This document shows, one piece after another, positions 28,234-36,547 of a DNA stretch of 64,000 nt. This DNA is from CALGLS01 sp965222105 (lineage in GTDB: Bacteria > Bacteroidota > Bacteroidia > Chitinophagales > Saprospiraceae). Below the pieces are notes generated by a model. It made no database searches. It saw nothing but the letters and a program-made list of their open reading frames with translations, and was not told the DNA's origin. How positions within the stretch are numbered: position 1 is the first letter of the stretch; each line of letters begins with the position of its first letter. The position numbers and the translations under genes are program-made. Location of the stretch: NCBI GenBank assembly GCA_965222105.1, contig CBDCTQ010000045.1, positions 41,948 through 105,947 of the forward strand, written 5' to 3'.

Positions 28234-29043
28234 ATGTTCCAACGTTTTTTCCTGAAAGAGAGCAACATCATGGTCGCCATTGCTTTGAATGCCGTGGTCA
28301 TCTTTTTGCTTTATTTTCCACAGATCGCCGAAAATCATCCTGGATGGTACCGGTTGCTGGAGATCATCGACCTCCTCTTTATCGCCCTTTTCGTGATAGA
28401 GGCCATCATCAAAATATCTGTGTTAAAACCGAAAGGCTACTTCAGCAACAACTGGAATATTTTCGATTTTATCATTGTCGTAGTTAGTTTGCCCTCATTG
28501 CTGCATTTTTTCCCGGCTTTTGCCATGCTCAACACCTCTTTTCTAAAACTCCTGCGGCTCGGCAGAATGATCCGGCTGATCCGGTTTTTGTCGTTTGTAC
28601 CGCGTATGGAAGTCATCATGGTTGGGTTGGGGCGCGCCCTGAAAGCTTCTATATTTGTGATGATCGCATTGGTATTTCTCAACTTCATTCTGGCGCTGTT
28701 CACCTGCCATTTTTACGCCGATGTGGCACCCGATTATTTTAAAGATCCGGCGATTTCGAGTTACTACATATTTCAATTATTTACCATTGAAGGTTGGAAC
28801 GAAATTCCGAAAGACGTCATTGAGTCGGTAGGAGGGGAGGGGCCAGGTGTTCTGTTTGCCGGGATCACCCGTTTTTATTTTATTTGCATTGTACTGGCTG
28901 GCGGCATTTTTGGTATGTCTTTGGCAAATGCTGTATTTGTGGATGAGATGACTTCCGACAATAATGCCGACCTCGAAACCAAGATCGATCATTTGGAAGA
29001 ACAAATTAAGGAGTTGAAGTCCCTGCTGATCCAAAAAAGTTGA
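28234..29043 (+). CDS. Voltage-gated-type cation channel (ion transporter)
   Basis: 269 residues with six hydrophobic segments, the one-domain layout of bacterial sodium channels. The S4-like helix LKLLRLGRMIRLIRFLSF carries Arg at three-residue spacing. The pore loop YYIFQLFTIEGWNEIP holds a TIEGW filter in place of the TLESW of NaChBac-type channels. After S6 (GGIFGMSLANAVFVDEM) the C-terminus has heptad-like leucines (LETKIDHLEEQIKELKSLL), a coiled coil likely to hold the tetramer. Ion selectivity cannot be predicted from the changed filter. Part of the engB-acyltransferase run. Confidence 0.88.
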   Translation: MFQRFFLKESNIMVAIALNAVVIFLLYFPQIAENHPGWYRLLEIIDLLFIALFVIEAIIKISVLKPKGYFSNNWNIFDFIIVVVSLPSLLHFFPAFAMLNTSFLKLLRLGRMIRLIRFLSFVPRMEVIMVGLGRALKASIFVMIALVFLNFILALFTCHFYADVAPDYFKDPAISSYYIFQLFTIEGWNEIPKDVIESVGGEGPGVLFAGITRFYFICIVLAGGIFGMSLANAVFVDEMTSDNNADLETKIDHLEEQIKELKSLLIQKS

Positions 29044-29120
29044 AACCAATTCTCTGTGGTATTGTTGTAGGTTTTTTAGGTTTTCACCAAATGATCTTCA
29101 AATAGCAAAATGCAAATCTC

Positions 29121-29663
29121 ATGAAATTCATCATATTCGACCTGGAAGCCACCTGTTGGATGGGTCGACCCCCAGGGATGGTACAGGAAACCATTGAGAT
29201 CGGAGCCATACAACTCAACAATTACGGGGAAGAACTCGGCAGCTTCAACCGTTTTATCCGGCCGATCATCCATCCCAATCTCTCCGCATTTTGCCGCGAG
29301 CTGACCAGCATTGATCAGGACGATGTCGACCGCGCAGATAATTTCCCACAGGTCATCGAAGAATTTAAAGACTGGATCGATGTCGACGAGGAGGATTACC
29401 TGCTTTGTTCCTGGGGCGGTTTCGACAAAAAAATGCTCGCCAGAGACTGCGCCTTGCACGACCTCCATGACGATTGGCTCGACCAACACATCAATCTCAA
29501 ACGGCAATACCAATTGTTCAAACGGCTGCATCGGCCCTGTGGCCTAAAATCGGCCGTCAGAAAAGAGGGCTTTGAATTTACCGGCATCCATCACCGAGGA
29601 ATCGCCGATGCAGAAAATCTCACCAAAGTATTCCGAAAACACCTCGACGTTTGGCAGTATTGA
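29121..29663 (+). CDS. 3'-5' exonuclease, DEDDh type (KapD/ERI-1-like)
   Basis: 180 residues. Exo I motif FDLEATCW with Asp7 and Glu9, Exo II in the SWGGFDKKMLARD segment, and Exo III HRGIADAENL (His and Asp five residues apart, the DEDDh form). Similar to KapD and animal ERI-1/3'hExo nucleases, which trim RNA or single-stranded DNA. Cytosolic, no extra domain. It begins 77 bases after the channel gene on the same strand and may have its own promoter. Confidence 0.88.
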   Translation: MKFIIFDLEATCWMGRPPGMVQETIEIGAIQLNNYGEELGSFNRFIRPIIHPNLSAFCRELTSIDQDDVDRADNFPQVIEEFKDWIDVDEEDYLLCSWGGFDKKMLARDCALHDLHDDWLDQHINLKRQYQLFKRLHRPCGLKSAVRKEGFEFTGIHHRGIADAENLTKVFRKHLDVWQY

Positions 29664-29686
29664 TCGGTTTTTCCGGTTGGCAGGTT

Positions 29687-29888
29687 ATTATGTTAAGTAG
29701 GGTAAATTCTTTTTGGATTTCTGTTTTCATTTTGCTATTCTGATTTTAATCGTTTTCTCTACTGATGGCATACCATCACAACTGGTACGCCGAGCTGGGC
29801 TTCGGCCTGTGGCCGACGTATCAACAATAGCTTTCAGCTAGATTCAAAACTTACACTTCTTTCCTATAATAAAGATTATGTTAAGTAG
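29687..29888. repeat. 14-base direct repeats bounding a 174-base intergenic stretch
   Basis: ATTATGTTAAGTAG occurs at 29687-29700 and again at 29875-29888. The intervening 174 bases contain GCCGAGCTGGGCTTCGGC (hairpin) and no ORF. It could be the footprint of an insertion or a chance duplication. Confidence 0.4.
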
Positions 29889-29944
29889 ATAATAGCCATA
29901 CCCCACCATTTGCCAAAACCATCCGTTTTTATATCTTTAAGACC

Positions 29945-32485
29945 ATGACAAAGTACTTGATTCCATTGCTATTCATCTATTTTTCGACAGCGGCAAATGC
30001 CCAGGTTGAAAATGTATTCATCAATGAATTGATGGCATCGAACAATATTGTTGAAGACGAGTACGGCGAAACAGATGACTGGGCTGAACTATATAACGCC
30101 AACGACACCCCTGTTTCCCTTGAGGGGCTATACCTGTCGGACGACCCGGACAATAAACTCAAATGGCAAATCCAGGGGCCCGTGATTATCCCCCCAAATG
30201 GGTACATATTGTTGTGGTTGGATGACGATCCCGGACAAGGCGAATTGCATGCTCCCTTCAAACTGAACAGTGATGGAGAATCGCTTTTTCTATCGGAATT
30301 GATTCAGGGTTTTCCACAAACGGTCGATGCCGTTTCATTTGGCGGCATGCCCACTAATGTGAGTTATGGCCGACAAACAGATGGGGGCAATAGTTGGGTT
30401 TATTTTGGAGAGTACTCCCCTGGAGAGTCTAACAATGACCAGCTTTTATTTTTCAATGCCGATTTGTCGATTTCTCTTCCGAGTGGTTTGTATGGGTCGG
30501 ATACACTGATTAGTATTTCTTGTACCGACCCCGAAGCTGCCATCCGGATCACGACCGATGGTAGCCTCCCTTCAGATAGCTCGACACTATATTCGCCCCC
30601 TCTCCTACTCGACCAAACACTCTTACTGCGTGCAGCGGCATTTAAGCAGGGACACGTTCCGGCCGGCTTGGAAAGTGAATTTTACTTATTCGATACCCAC
30701 CACGAGCTTCCGGTATTGCAGCTGGACATGGAGGCACGGCACCTCTGGGACGATGAGGAAGGCATCTATATCAAAGGGACAAATGGCATTGGTAATGTCT
30801 GCTCCGCCACTCCCTGCAACTTTAATCAGGATTGGGAACGCCCAGTTGCCATCCGATATTTTGAACCCGATGGCTCCCTGGCTTTCCATCACCATGCCGG
30901 GATCAAGATTGGTGGCGGCTGCTCCCGCGGTTTTTCCATGAAAGCCTTCAATGTCTTTTTCAGGAAAGGAGAATATGGCGATGATAAACTCAACTACCCC
31001 CTATTTAAGAACCTGGACGTGACCGAATTCAAACGGTTCAAGCTCCGGTGTAGCGGCAACGATTTTTCCAGGACGATGATCCGTGATGGCGCCATCCAGA
31101 GTATGTTATCCAACCAGGTAGACATCGACTTGATGGCTTATCGGCCCGTGGTGCTGTATCTGAATGGAGAATACTGGGGAGTGTATGGGATGCGCGAGTT
31201 TTTCAGCAAACACTATATTGCCGCTCACCACAATGTTGAGCAAGACAGTCTGGATATACTAAAACTGCCCTACACCTGGATGGAGATCAAGGAAGGCAAC
31301 AGAACCGAATGGGATGCTCTGACGAGTTTCATCCGCAATCATTCATTTTCGGAACAGGCAGCTTACGACTACGTCGAGGAAAGGATAGACATCAACGAAT
31401 TCATCAATTACTACCTTGCCGAACTGTACATCGCCAACTACGATTGGCCAGCCAACAACATTATGGTGTGGCGCCAAAGAAATAATGGCAAATGGAGATG
31501 GATGCTGTACGATCTGGATGCCAGCTCCGGGTATGGTACCTGGACCAATAGTTGGCCCAGTTTTAACGCCATCGATCACGCCACCTCAACATCAGGACCT
31601 CCCTGGCCAAATGGAGAAGCCAGCACCTTGTTTTTGCGAAAACTATTACAAAACACATCGTTTAAAAACGAATTTGTTCAACGTGCCTGCACCTTTGGTC
31701 AGACCATTTTCGCCTCGGAGCGTGCCACTCATTTCATCGACAGTCTGGCCGATCAAGTCTCTTCTGAAATACCCGCCACCTTGGAAAAATTCAACAATGC
31801 GCCACTTGCTTATAACCTTTGGGAGGAAAACCCGGCTGGGGGCAGCCTGGGAAGTTGGGAGGGCTATCTCAATGATTTTAAAGCGTTCTTCGAACACCGG
31901 ATGTATTTTCTACTTCAGAATTTTACCAATCATTTTGGTTTTAGTGGCCACTTCTACCTCACGATCAACATCGATCACCAAACTCCGGGCAGCGTCGTCT
32001 TGCACGAAAATAAAATGAACGCCCCGCACCAATATCGTGGTCGCTATTTCAATGATGTACCCATATTGATAGAGGCCGTTCCGGATTCGGGATACTACTT
32101 TGTCAGATGGATAGAAACCAATGATACCACGGCTGTCATTTCGTTTCAGGCAAACGAGAAAAGCACCCTAACTCCCATTTTCTTAAGAAATGGAGAAGTA
32201 GAAGTAATCCCACCTGAAACAGAAGAATTGCCGTCACTATTTCACATTCATCCCATCCCCGCCAATACCGAACTAACCGTAACTTACCGGGAACCGGAAC
32301 TAACCCACATCCACTTCCGGATACACAATGCTTCCGGGCAACTCATTCATGAAAATAATCTGACTGCCTTGCCGGTGGCCCAGGAACTCGACATCGATAT
32401 CCGTTCCTGGCCACCGGGGGTTTATTTTTTTACTGCAACAATCGGTGACGAAGAGTTTTCACGAAAACTCCTCGTCAATCACTAA
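29945..32485 (+). CDS. Secreted CotH-family protein with lamin-tail and T9SS domains
   Basis: 846 residues. Signal peptide MTKYLIPLLFIYFSTAANAQ. Residues about 22-130 form a lamin-tail (LTD) domain (FINELMASNNIVEDEYGETD, DDWAELYN). Residues about 175-235 resemble the chitobiase C-terminal-like domain (IRITTDGSLPSDSSTLYSPP). Residues about 250-620 form a CotH kinase-like domain with FKLRCSGNDFSRTMIRDG, LYLNGEYWGVYGMRE and the late motif WRWMLYDLDASSGY. The C-terminus (FHIHPIPANTELTV...) is a T9SS sorting domain. CotH proteins are atypical protein kinases in spore formers. The role of the Bacteroidota secreted form is unknown. Confidence 0.9.
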   Translation: MTKYLIPLLFIYFSTAANAQVENVFINELMASNNIVEDEYGETDDWAELYNANDTPVSLEGLYLSDDPDNKLKWQIQGPVIIPPNGYILLWLDDDPGQGELHAPFKLNSDGESLFLSELIQGFPQTVDAVSFGGMPTNVSYGRQTDGGNSWVYFGEYSPGESNNDQLLFFNADLSISLPSGLYGSDTLISISCTDPEAAIRITTDGSLPSDSSTLYSPPLLLDQTLLLRAAAFKQGHVPAGLESEFYLFDTHHELPVLQLDMEARHLWDDEEGIYIKGTNGIGNVCSATPCNFNQDWERPVAIRYFEPDGSLAFHHHAGIKIGGGCSRGFSMKAFNVFFRKGEYGDDKLNYPLFKNLDVTEFKRFKLRCSGNDFSRTMIRDGAIQSMLSNQVDIDLMAYRPVVLYLNGEYWGVYGMREFFSKHYIAAHHNVEQDSLDILKLPYTWMEIKEGNRTEWDALTSFIRNHSFSEQAAYDYVEERIDINEFINYYLAELYIANYDWPANNIMVWRQRNNGKWRWMLYDLDASSGYGTWTNSWPSFNAIDHATSTSGPPWPNGEASTLFLRKLLQNTSFKNEFVQRACTFGQTIFASERATHFIDSLADQVSSEIPATLEKFNNAPLAYNLWEENPAGGSLGSWEGYLNDFKAFFEHRMYFLLQNFTNHFGFSGHFYLTINIDHQTPGSVVLHENKMNAPHQYRGRYFNDVPILIEAVPDSGYYFVRWIETNDTTAVISFQANEKSTLTPIFLRNGEVEVIPPETEELPSLFHIHPIPANTELTVTYREPELTHIHFRIHNASGQLIHENNLTALPVAQELDIDIRSWPPGVYFFTATIGDEEFSRKLLVNH

Positions 32486-32496
32486 AAGCCTTCCTC

Positions 32497-32880
32497 CTAC
32501 CCCGCCATCGGCGAGTGGAAAAACTGCTCCTTGACGATCTTGCCGTCCGCCACTTCGTATACACAGACCTCTCCCATCGTCATTCGGGGCATGCCTTTGA
32601 AGGTGACATCCAGGGTCATCGTTACCGAAAAAAAGTTGTCAGCGACCAACGGCCCTTCAATCTTGTTGGAATGCACTTCCTCGACCATTTCTTCCCATTT
32701 CTTGCTTTTGCCTTTGATACCTGCCAGCCCTTCGGTTACGATCGGGCCTTGTGATCCTTCCGGCTCGATGCTCACTGCGTTGTCGGCGTAGAGTTCGTCC
32801 TGGGCGGCATCCCAGTGTCCGTTCTGACACAATTCGATCAGGCGGTTGGCTACTTCTGTGGTGGTCATTGTTCCTGTCAT
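32497..32880 (-). CDS. SnoaL-like / NTF2-fold protein
   Basis: 127 residues with the cone-shaped NTF2 fold pattern: an N-terminal helix TEVANRLIELCQNGHWDAAQ, then LYADNAVSIEPEG, then strands TMTLDVTFKGMPRMTMGEVC and VYEVADGKIVKEQFFH. SnoaL-like proteins bind small ligands, and some are isomerases or cyclases. Here no substrate is evident. The C-terminus faces the CotH gene, 11 bases apart. Confidence 0.85.
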   Translation of the reverse strand: MTGTMTTTEVANRLIELCQNGHWDAAQDELYADNAVSIEPEGSQGPIVTEGLAGIKGKSKKWEEMVEEVHSNKIEGPLVADNFFSVTMTLDVTFKGMPRMTMGEVCVYEVADGKIVKEQFFHSPMAG

Positions 32881-32916
32881 GATTTTAATTTTATTGGTTA
32901 TAAGATTTATGTTTTG

Positions 32917-34008
32917 TCAAAATAACTTCAATTGATTTGTCTTATACACTTCATGCAATTCACAATTATAAGCCGGGCTCTTTTTTTCTTTGAAGAATTT
33001 TTTATGAGCCAGTTTAAATTGCCGGTTGATGATCTCCGCGATGTTCCCCTCTCCTACCATTCGCGTTTTGGATCGGCTGTCGCTGGTTTTGCCGCCGTGG
33101 CAGCTCCTGATCTTGTTCAACACTTTTTCGGCGCGGGCGGGGTAAGTTTTCTCTATCCAGTCGGTAAATATCGTTTCCACGTCGCCGTTGAGGCGCACCA
33201 GGGTATAGCCTGCTTTGTAGGCTCCTACGGAGGCGGCCCGTTTTAGTATCTTAAAAATCTCGTGGTCATTCAGTCCGGGTATGATCGGTGCCAACATTAC
33301 ACTTACGGGAATTCCGTTGGTAGCCAACAACTCCACTGTGCGGAAGCGTTCATTGGCGGTAGTGGTACGCGGCTCCATGAGCTGGCGCAGTTTTTCGTCG
33401 AGGGTGGTGATGGAAATGCTGACTTTTACGAGATTTTCGGCTGCCATTTTTTGCAAAAGCCCAAGGTCGCGGAGTATCAGACTGTTTTTGGTGATGATGC
33501 CCACCGGGTGGCGGTATTTCCATAGGACTTCCAGCATGGCTCTGGTGATCTTTCGTTTGCGTTCGACCGGTTGGTAACAATCCGTATTGCCAGACAGCAT
33601 GATGGGGACGGCCTTCCATTTGGGGTGGCGGATGCGGTCTTCCAATAATTTGGCCGCATTTTTTTTGACCATGATCTTTTGCTCAAATTCCAATCCGGCG
33701 CTGTACCCCCAGTAAGGATGGGTATTGCGGGCGTAGCAATAGATACATCCATGTTCGCAACCTTGATAAGGATTCATCGAAAAATCCATGGGAATGTCGG
33801 GGCTGTCCACCTTATTGAGGATCGTTTTGGGGTGTACCTCTGTATAGGCCGTTTTTAGCTGGGTGACATCAGGCTCCTGGTCTGCCAGCGGGTTGGTGTC
33901 GTAAACGTATTTGTCGAACCGGCTGGTAGGATTGATCTGGGCTCCCCTACCCTTTAGAAATGCGGTTTTGACCGGCTTAGCGGCGGGATTGGAATGAGAT
34001 GAATTCAT
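32917..34008 (-). CDS. PA0069-family radical SAM protein (SplB-related)
   Basis: 363 residues from the ATG at 34008 (MNSSHSNPAAKPVKTAFLKG). The frame is open 39 codons further upstream but that part is AT-rich and not family-like. The N-terminal GRGAQINPTSRFDKY and the cluster motif CEHGCIYCYAR (CX3CX2C, the family's 4Fe-4S site) followed by NTHPYWGYSAGLEFE identify the family. It binds a 4Fe-4S cluster and SAM. The biochemical role of this subfamily is not established, though it is related to spore photoproduct lyase and is often near DNA-repair genes. Here the neighbours give no clue. Confidence 0.9.
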   Translation of the reverse strand: MNSSHSNPAAKPVKTAFLKGRGAQINPTSRFDKYVYDTNPLADQEPDVTQLKTAYTEVHPKTILNKVDSPDIPMDFSMNPYQGCEHGCIYCYARNTHPYWGYSAGLEFEQKIMVKKNAAKLLEDRIRHPKWKAVPIMLSGNTDCYQPVERKRKITRAMLEVLWKYRHPVGIITKNSLILRDLGLLQKMAAENLVKVSISITTLDEKLRQLMEPRTTTANERFRTVELLATNGIPVSVMLAPIIPGLNDHEIFKILKRAASVGAYKAGYTLVRLNGDVETIFTDWIEKTYPARAEKVLNKIRSCHGGKTSDSRSKTRMVGEGNIAEIINRQFKLAHKKFFKEKKSPAYNCELHEVYKTNQLKLF

Positions 34009-34179
34009 CGAGATACATTTTGTGACACAAAAATACGCAAAATGTTTTTTTGACCAAATTTTTTTAACAATTTCAATCAATTTTTTTAAAAAATAAAACA
34101 AAAGACAGGAACTTAACCGCCACAAACCGCCGTTTATTTCGTATTTTTAGCAATGCCAATCAATTAATCACCAAAATCA

Positions 34180-34668
34180 ATGATTTTCTTAATAAAAACA
34201 GCTTACCTTTTAGGCAGCCTGACGATAGGGTTGTATTTGTACTTTTGGAGTGGTCCCTTCAAAGTGGTGGGAGAGTCAACAATGGACGAGTTGAATAATG
34301 ACGGTTTTGATCAGGACAAGTTGCTGGATAAGTCGGACGTCAGGCAAGTCAAACAAATAGGAAATGTATTATTTATAGTATTAGGCTTTCTGATCTGGGC
34401 TTATCTGGGAACCACCGTTGGCAAAATAGCTTCTGACCTGTCAGACAACAACTTCCTGCGATGGCTGGCATACTTTTTTATGTATTTCATCTTTCTCCGG
34501 TTTCCATTTGCAGTGGTAACTAAGATCTTAAAAAAGATATATGAGCTTCGAGCGCAGGGCGAAACAACCTTTTTCGCCATTACCATGATCGCTTTTTACG
34601 TCTGGGCCATTGTGAATTACGACACCATCCCTTACCTGTTTAAATGGCATCTGGTTTTTTTGAATTAG
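34180..34668 (+). CDS. Hypothetical integral membrane protein
   Basis: 162 residues with about four hydrophobic segments: residues 1-25 (MIFLIKTAYLLGSLTIGLYL), about 64-83 (GNVLFIVLGFLIWAYLG), about 95-114 and about 133-150 (FFAITMIAFYVWAIVNY). A polar loop of about 35 residues (ESTMDELNNDGFDQDKLLDK) follows the first helix. No known motif. It is convergent with the FKBP gene. Confidence 0.65.
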   Translation: MIFLIKTAYLLGSLTIGLYLYFWSGPFKVVGESTMDELNNDGFDQDKLLDKSDVRQVKQIGNVLFIVLGFLIWAYLGTTVGKIASDLSDNNFLRWLAYFFMYFIFLRFPFAVVTKILKKIYELRAQGETTFFAITMIAFYVWAIVNYDTIPYLFKWHLVFLN

Positions 34669-34746
34669 ACATGAAGGCGAAACGACAGTGGAGTCTTATG
34701 GCGTCGGACTCCTTCACCACGGGACGTCCGGCACCTCACTTTTCTA

Positions 34747-35232
34747 TCAATGCTGATGGCCTCCCGGACCATGAGCGTGACCGTGAGCCAGTTCCTCATC
34801 GGTAGCTGCCCGTACCTCCTTGACGGTGACATCGAAATGCAGCGTTATACCGGCAAGTGGGTGGTTGGCATCCAGGGTCACTTCGTCGTCTTTGATGAGG
34901 ATAACCGTGTATATCTGCACCCCTCCCTTATCCGATTCCGCCTTTATTCTCGACCCCTCTTTCAGCCCTTCAATATGTGCCAGGTCATTGAACGGAACCT
35001 GTTGTACCAGCGACTCATCGCGGGTGCCGTAAGCATCTTCAGGGGAGATGGTAGTCTGAAAATTATCGCCGACAGCGCATCCTTCCAGGGCTTTTTCCAT
35101 GCCGGGTATGAGGGATTGTCTGCCATGTAAATAGGTCAGCGGGCCGCGCTGGTCGGTGGTATCGATGACGATGCCATCGCCGTCTTTCAACGTGTAATCG
35201 AAAGAGGCGACATGGTCGTTTTGAATTGTCAT
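34747..35232 (-). CDS. FKBP-type peptidyl-prolyl isomerase, SlyD-like
   Basis: 161 residues. FKBP core motifs: YTLKDGDGIVIDTT, GPLTYLHGRQSLIPGMEKAL and a C-terminal HPLAGITLHFDVTVKEVR. The flap (insert-in-flap) domain lies between, as in SlyD. The tail HGHAHGPGGHQH is a short metal-binding His cluster typical of SlyD. Chaperone and prolyl isomerase in the cytosol, and possibly a nickel carrier. It lies 33 bases downstream of trxB on the same strand and may be cotranscribed with it. Confidence 0.93.
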   Translation of the reverse strand: MTIQNDHVASFDYTLKDGDGIVIDTTDQRGPLTYLHGRQSLIPGMEKALEGCAVGDNFQTTISPEDAYGTRDESLVQQVPFNDLAHIEGLKEGSRIKAESDKGGVQIYTVILIKDDEVTLDANHPLAGITLHFDVTVKEVRAATDEELAHGHAHGPGGHQH

Positions 35233-35265
35233 AAATATAGATTAAAAATCAATGAATTTTGCTGC

Positions 35266-36210
35266 TCACACAATGCCTTTTTCCACCAGGTAGCGCTCAG
35301 CGTCGAGGGCAGCCATGCATCCGGTGCCCGCTGCTGTCACGGCCTGGCGATACACTTTATCTTGTGCATCTCCACTGGCAAATACACCCGCCACGTTGGT
35401 ATGTGCGGTGCCTGGCTTAGTGAGGATGTATCCGGTTTCGTCAAAATCCAGCCAATTTTTGAAAATACCGGTATTGGGCTTATGACCAATGGCGACAAAA
35501 AAGCCTTTAATGGGTATTTCCGTTTTGTCGCCGGTTTTGTTGTTGAAAACGCGGACGCCTTCCACTTCTTCTCCGCCGAGGATCTCTTCCGTTTCGGTGT
35601 TCCAATGTATTTTTATGTTTTTGGTGTTGAACACTCTATCCTGCATCACCTTGGATGCGCGCATTTCATCGCGACGTACAAATAGATGCACAGTAGGGCA
35701 TAATTTGGCAAGATAGGTCGCTTCTTCAGCGGCAGTATCACCACCGCCTACAACGGCCACATCCATCCCCTTGAAAAAGAAACCGTCACAGACGGCACAG
35801 GCCGATACCCCTTTATTGGCCAATCTTTGTTCTGATTCCAATCCCAGCCATTTGGCACTGGCTCCCGTGGCAATGACGACCGAGTCGGCATGTACTTCCG
35901 CTCCGGCTTCCGTCCACACTTTGTGAACAGGCCCCGCAAAATCGACTTTGGAGATCATCTCGTAGCGCACTTCCGTGCCAAATCTTTCGGCTTGTTTTCT
36001 AAATTCATCCATCATGGCGGGGCCCATTATGCCGTCGGGATAGCCGGGGTAATTTTCTACATCGGTGGTGATCATCAATTGTCCGCCCGGTTCAGGGCCG
36101 GTGTAGAGTACCGGGCTCAAATTCGCTCGAGCGGCATAAACGGCAGCCGTATAACCCGCCGGGCCGGAGCCGATGATCAGGCATTTGTGGTGTTCTATTT
36201 CGTTGCTCAT
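35266..36210 (-). CDS. trxB: Thioredoxin-disulfide reductase
   Basis: 314 residues from the ATG at 36210 (MSNEIEHHKCLIIGSGPAGY). An upstream in-frame extension exists but does not resemble TrxB. The FAD dinucleotide-binding motif GSGPAGYTAAVYAARA, the redox-active CAVCDG, the NADPH-binding GGGDTAAEEA and the C-terminal FAD motif GVFASGDAQD are all present. It reduces thioredoxin with NADPH in the cytosol. A TATTTTTG-like -7 box lies at 36234-36241 on the minus strand, 24 bases before the start. Confidence 0.96.
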   Translation of the reverse strand: MSNEIEHHKCLIIGSGPAGYTAAVYAARANLSPVLYTGPEPGGQLMITTDVENYPGYPDGIMGPAMMDEFRKQAERFGTEVRYEMISKVDFAGPVHKVWTEAGAEVHADSVVIATGASAKWLGLESEQRLANKGVSACAVCDGFFFKGMDVAVVGGGDTAAEEATYLAKLCPTVHLFVRRDEMRASKVMQDRVFNTKNIKIHWNTETEEILGGEEVEGVRVFNNKTGDKTEIPIKGFFVAIGHKPNTGIFKNWLDFDETGYILTKPGTAHTNVAGVFASGDAQDKVYRQAVTAAGTGCMAALDAERYLVEKGIV

Positions 36211-36344
36211 TTTTTTGAGTTTTAAAATGCGGGCAAAAATAACAACTTTTGGGAGATTGTAATTGTCGCCGGTTATTTGTTCCTGAAAATTTGAGATTTG
36301 CTGCAATCTAAACCATTTGCTTCTTAATTGGTTCAATTGGTTGA

Positions 36345-36363
36345 TCCCGAAACGAGTTCGGGA
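36345..36363. other. Short perfect hairpin
   Basis: TCCCGAA-ACGAG-TTCGGGA, a 7-base perfect stem in the gap between trxB and the subtilase, both of which read away from it. Immediately after it is the opposite-orientation copy (36371-36393) of the CAGCATAT-type repeat. It looks like part of the interspersed repeat and not a terminator. Confidence 0.4.
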
Positions 36364-36547
36364 CAAGTTATGCTGATACGCTAATTTGCTGACGTGTTGA
36401 TGTCTGACGCATGAAGGCCCAGCGATGTGTTCTTCAAATTGGAAGATTAGTCCATAGATGGAATATCCTTATCGGAAAAACTATCCAATGACATTCTAAC
36501 GTTATATCTTTCAGAAGTTTTAGGTTGTCACCAAAAATAGACAAATC

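Noticed and set aside
34672..34745. Possible terminator between the convergent membrane-protein and FKBP genes
   Set aside because: A GGAGTC/GACTCC stem is present but there is no T-run on either strand and the loop is long, so it is too weak to call.
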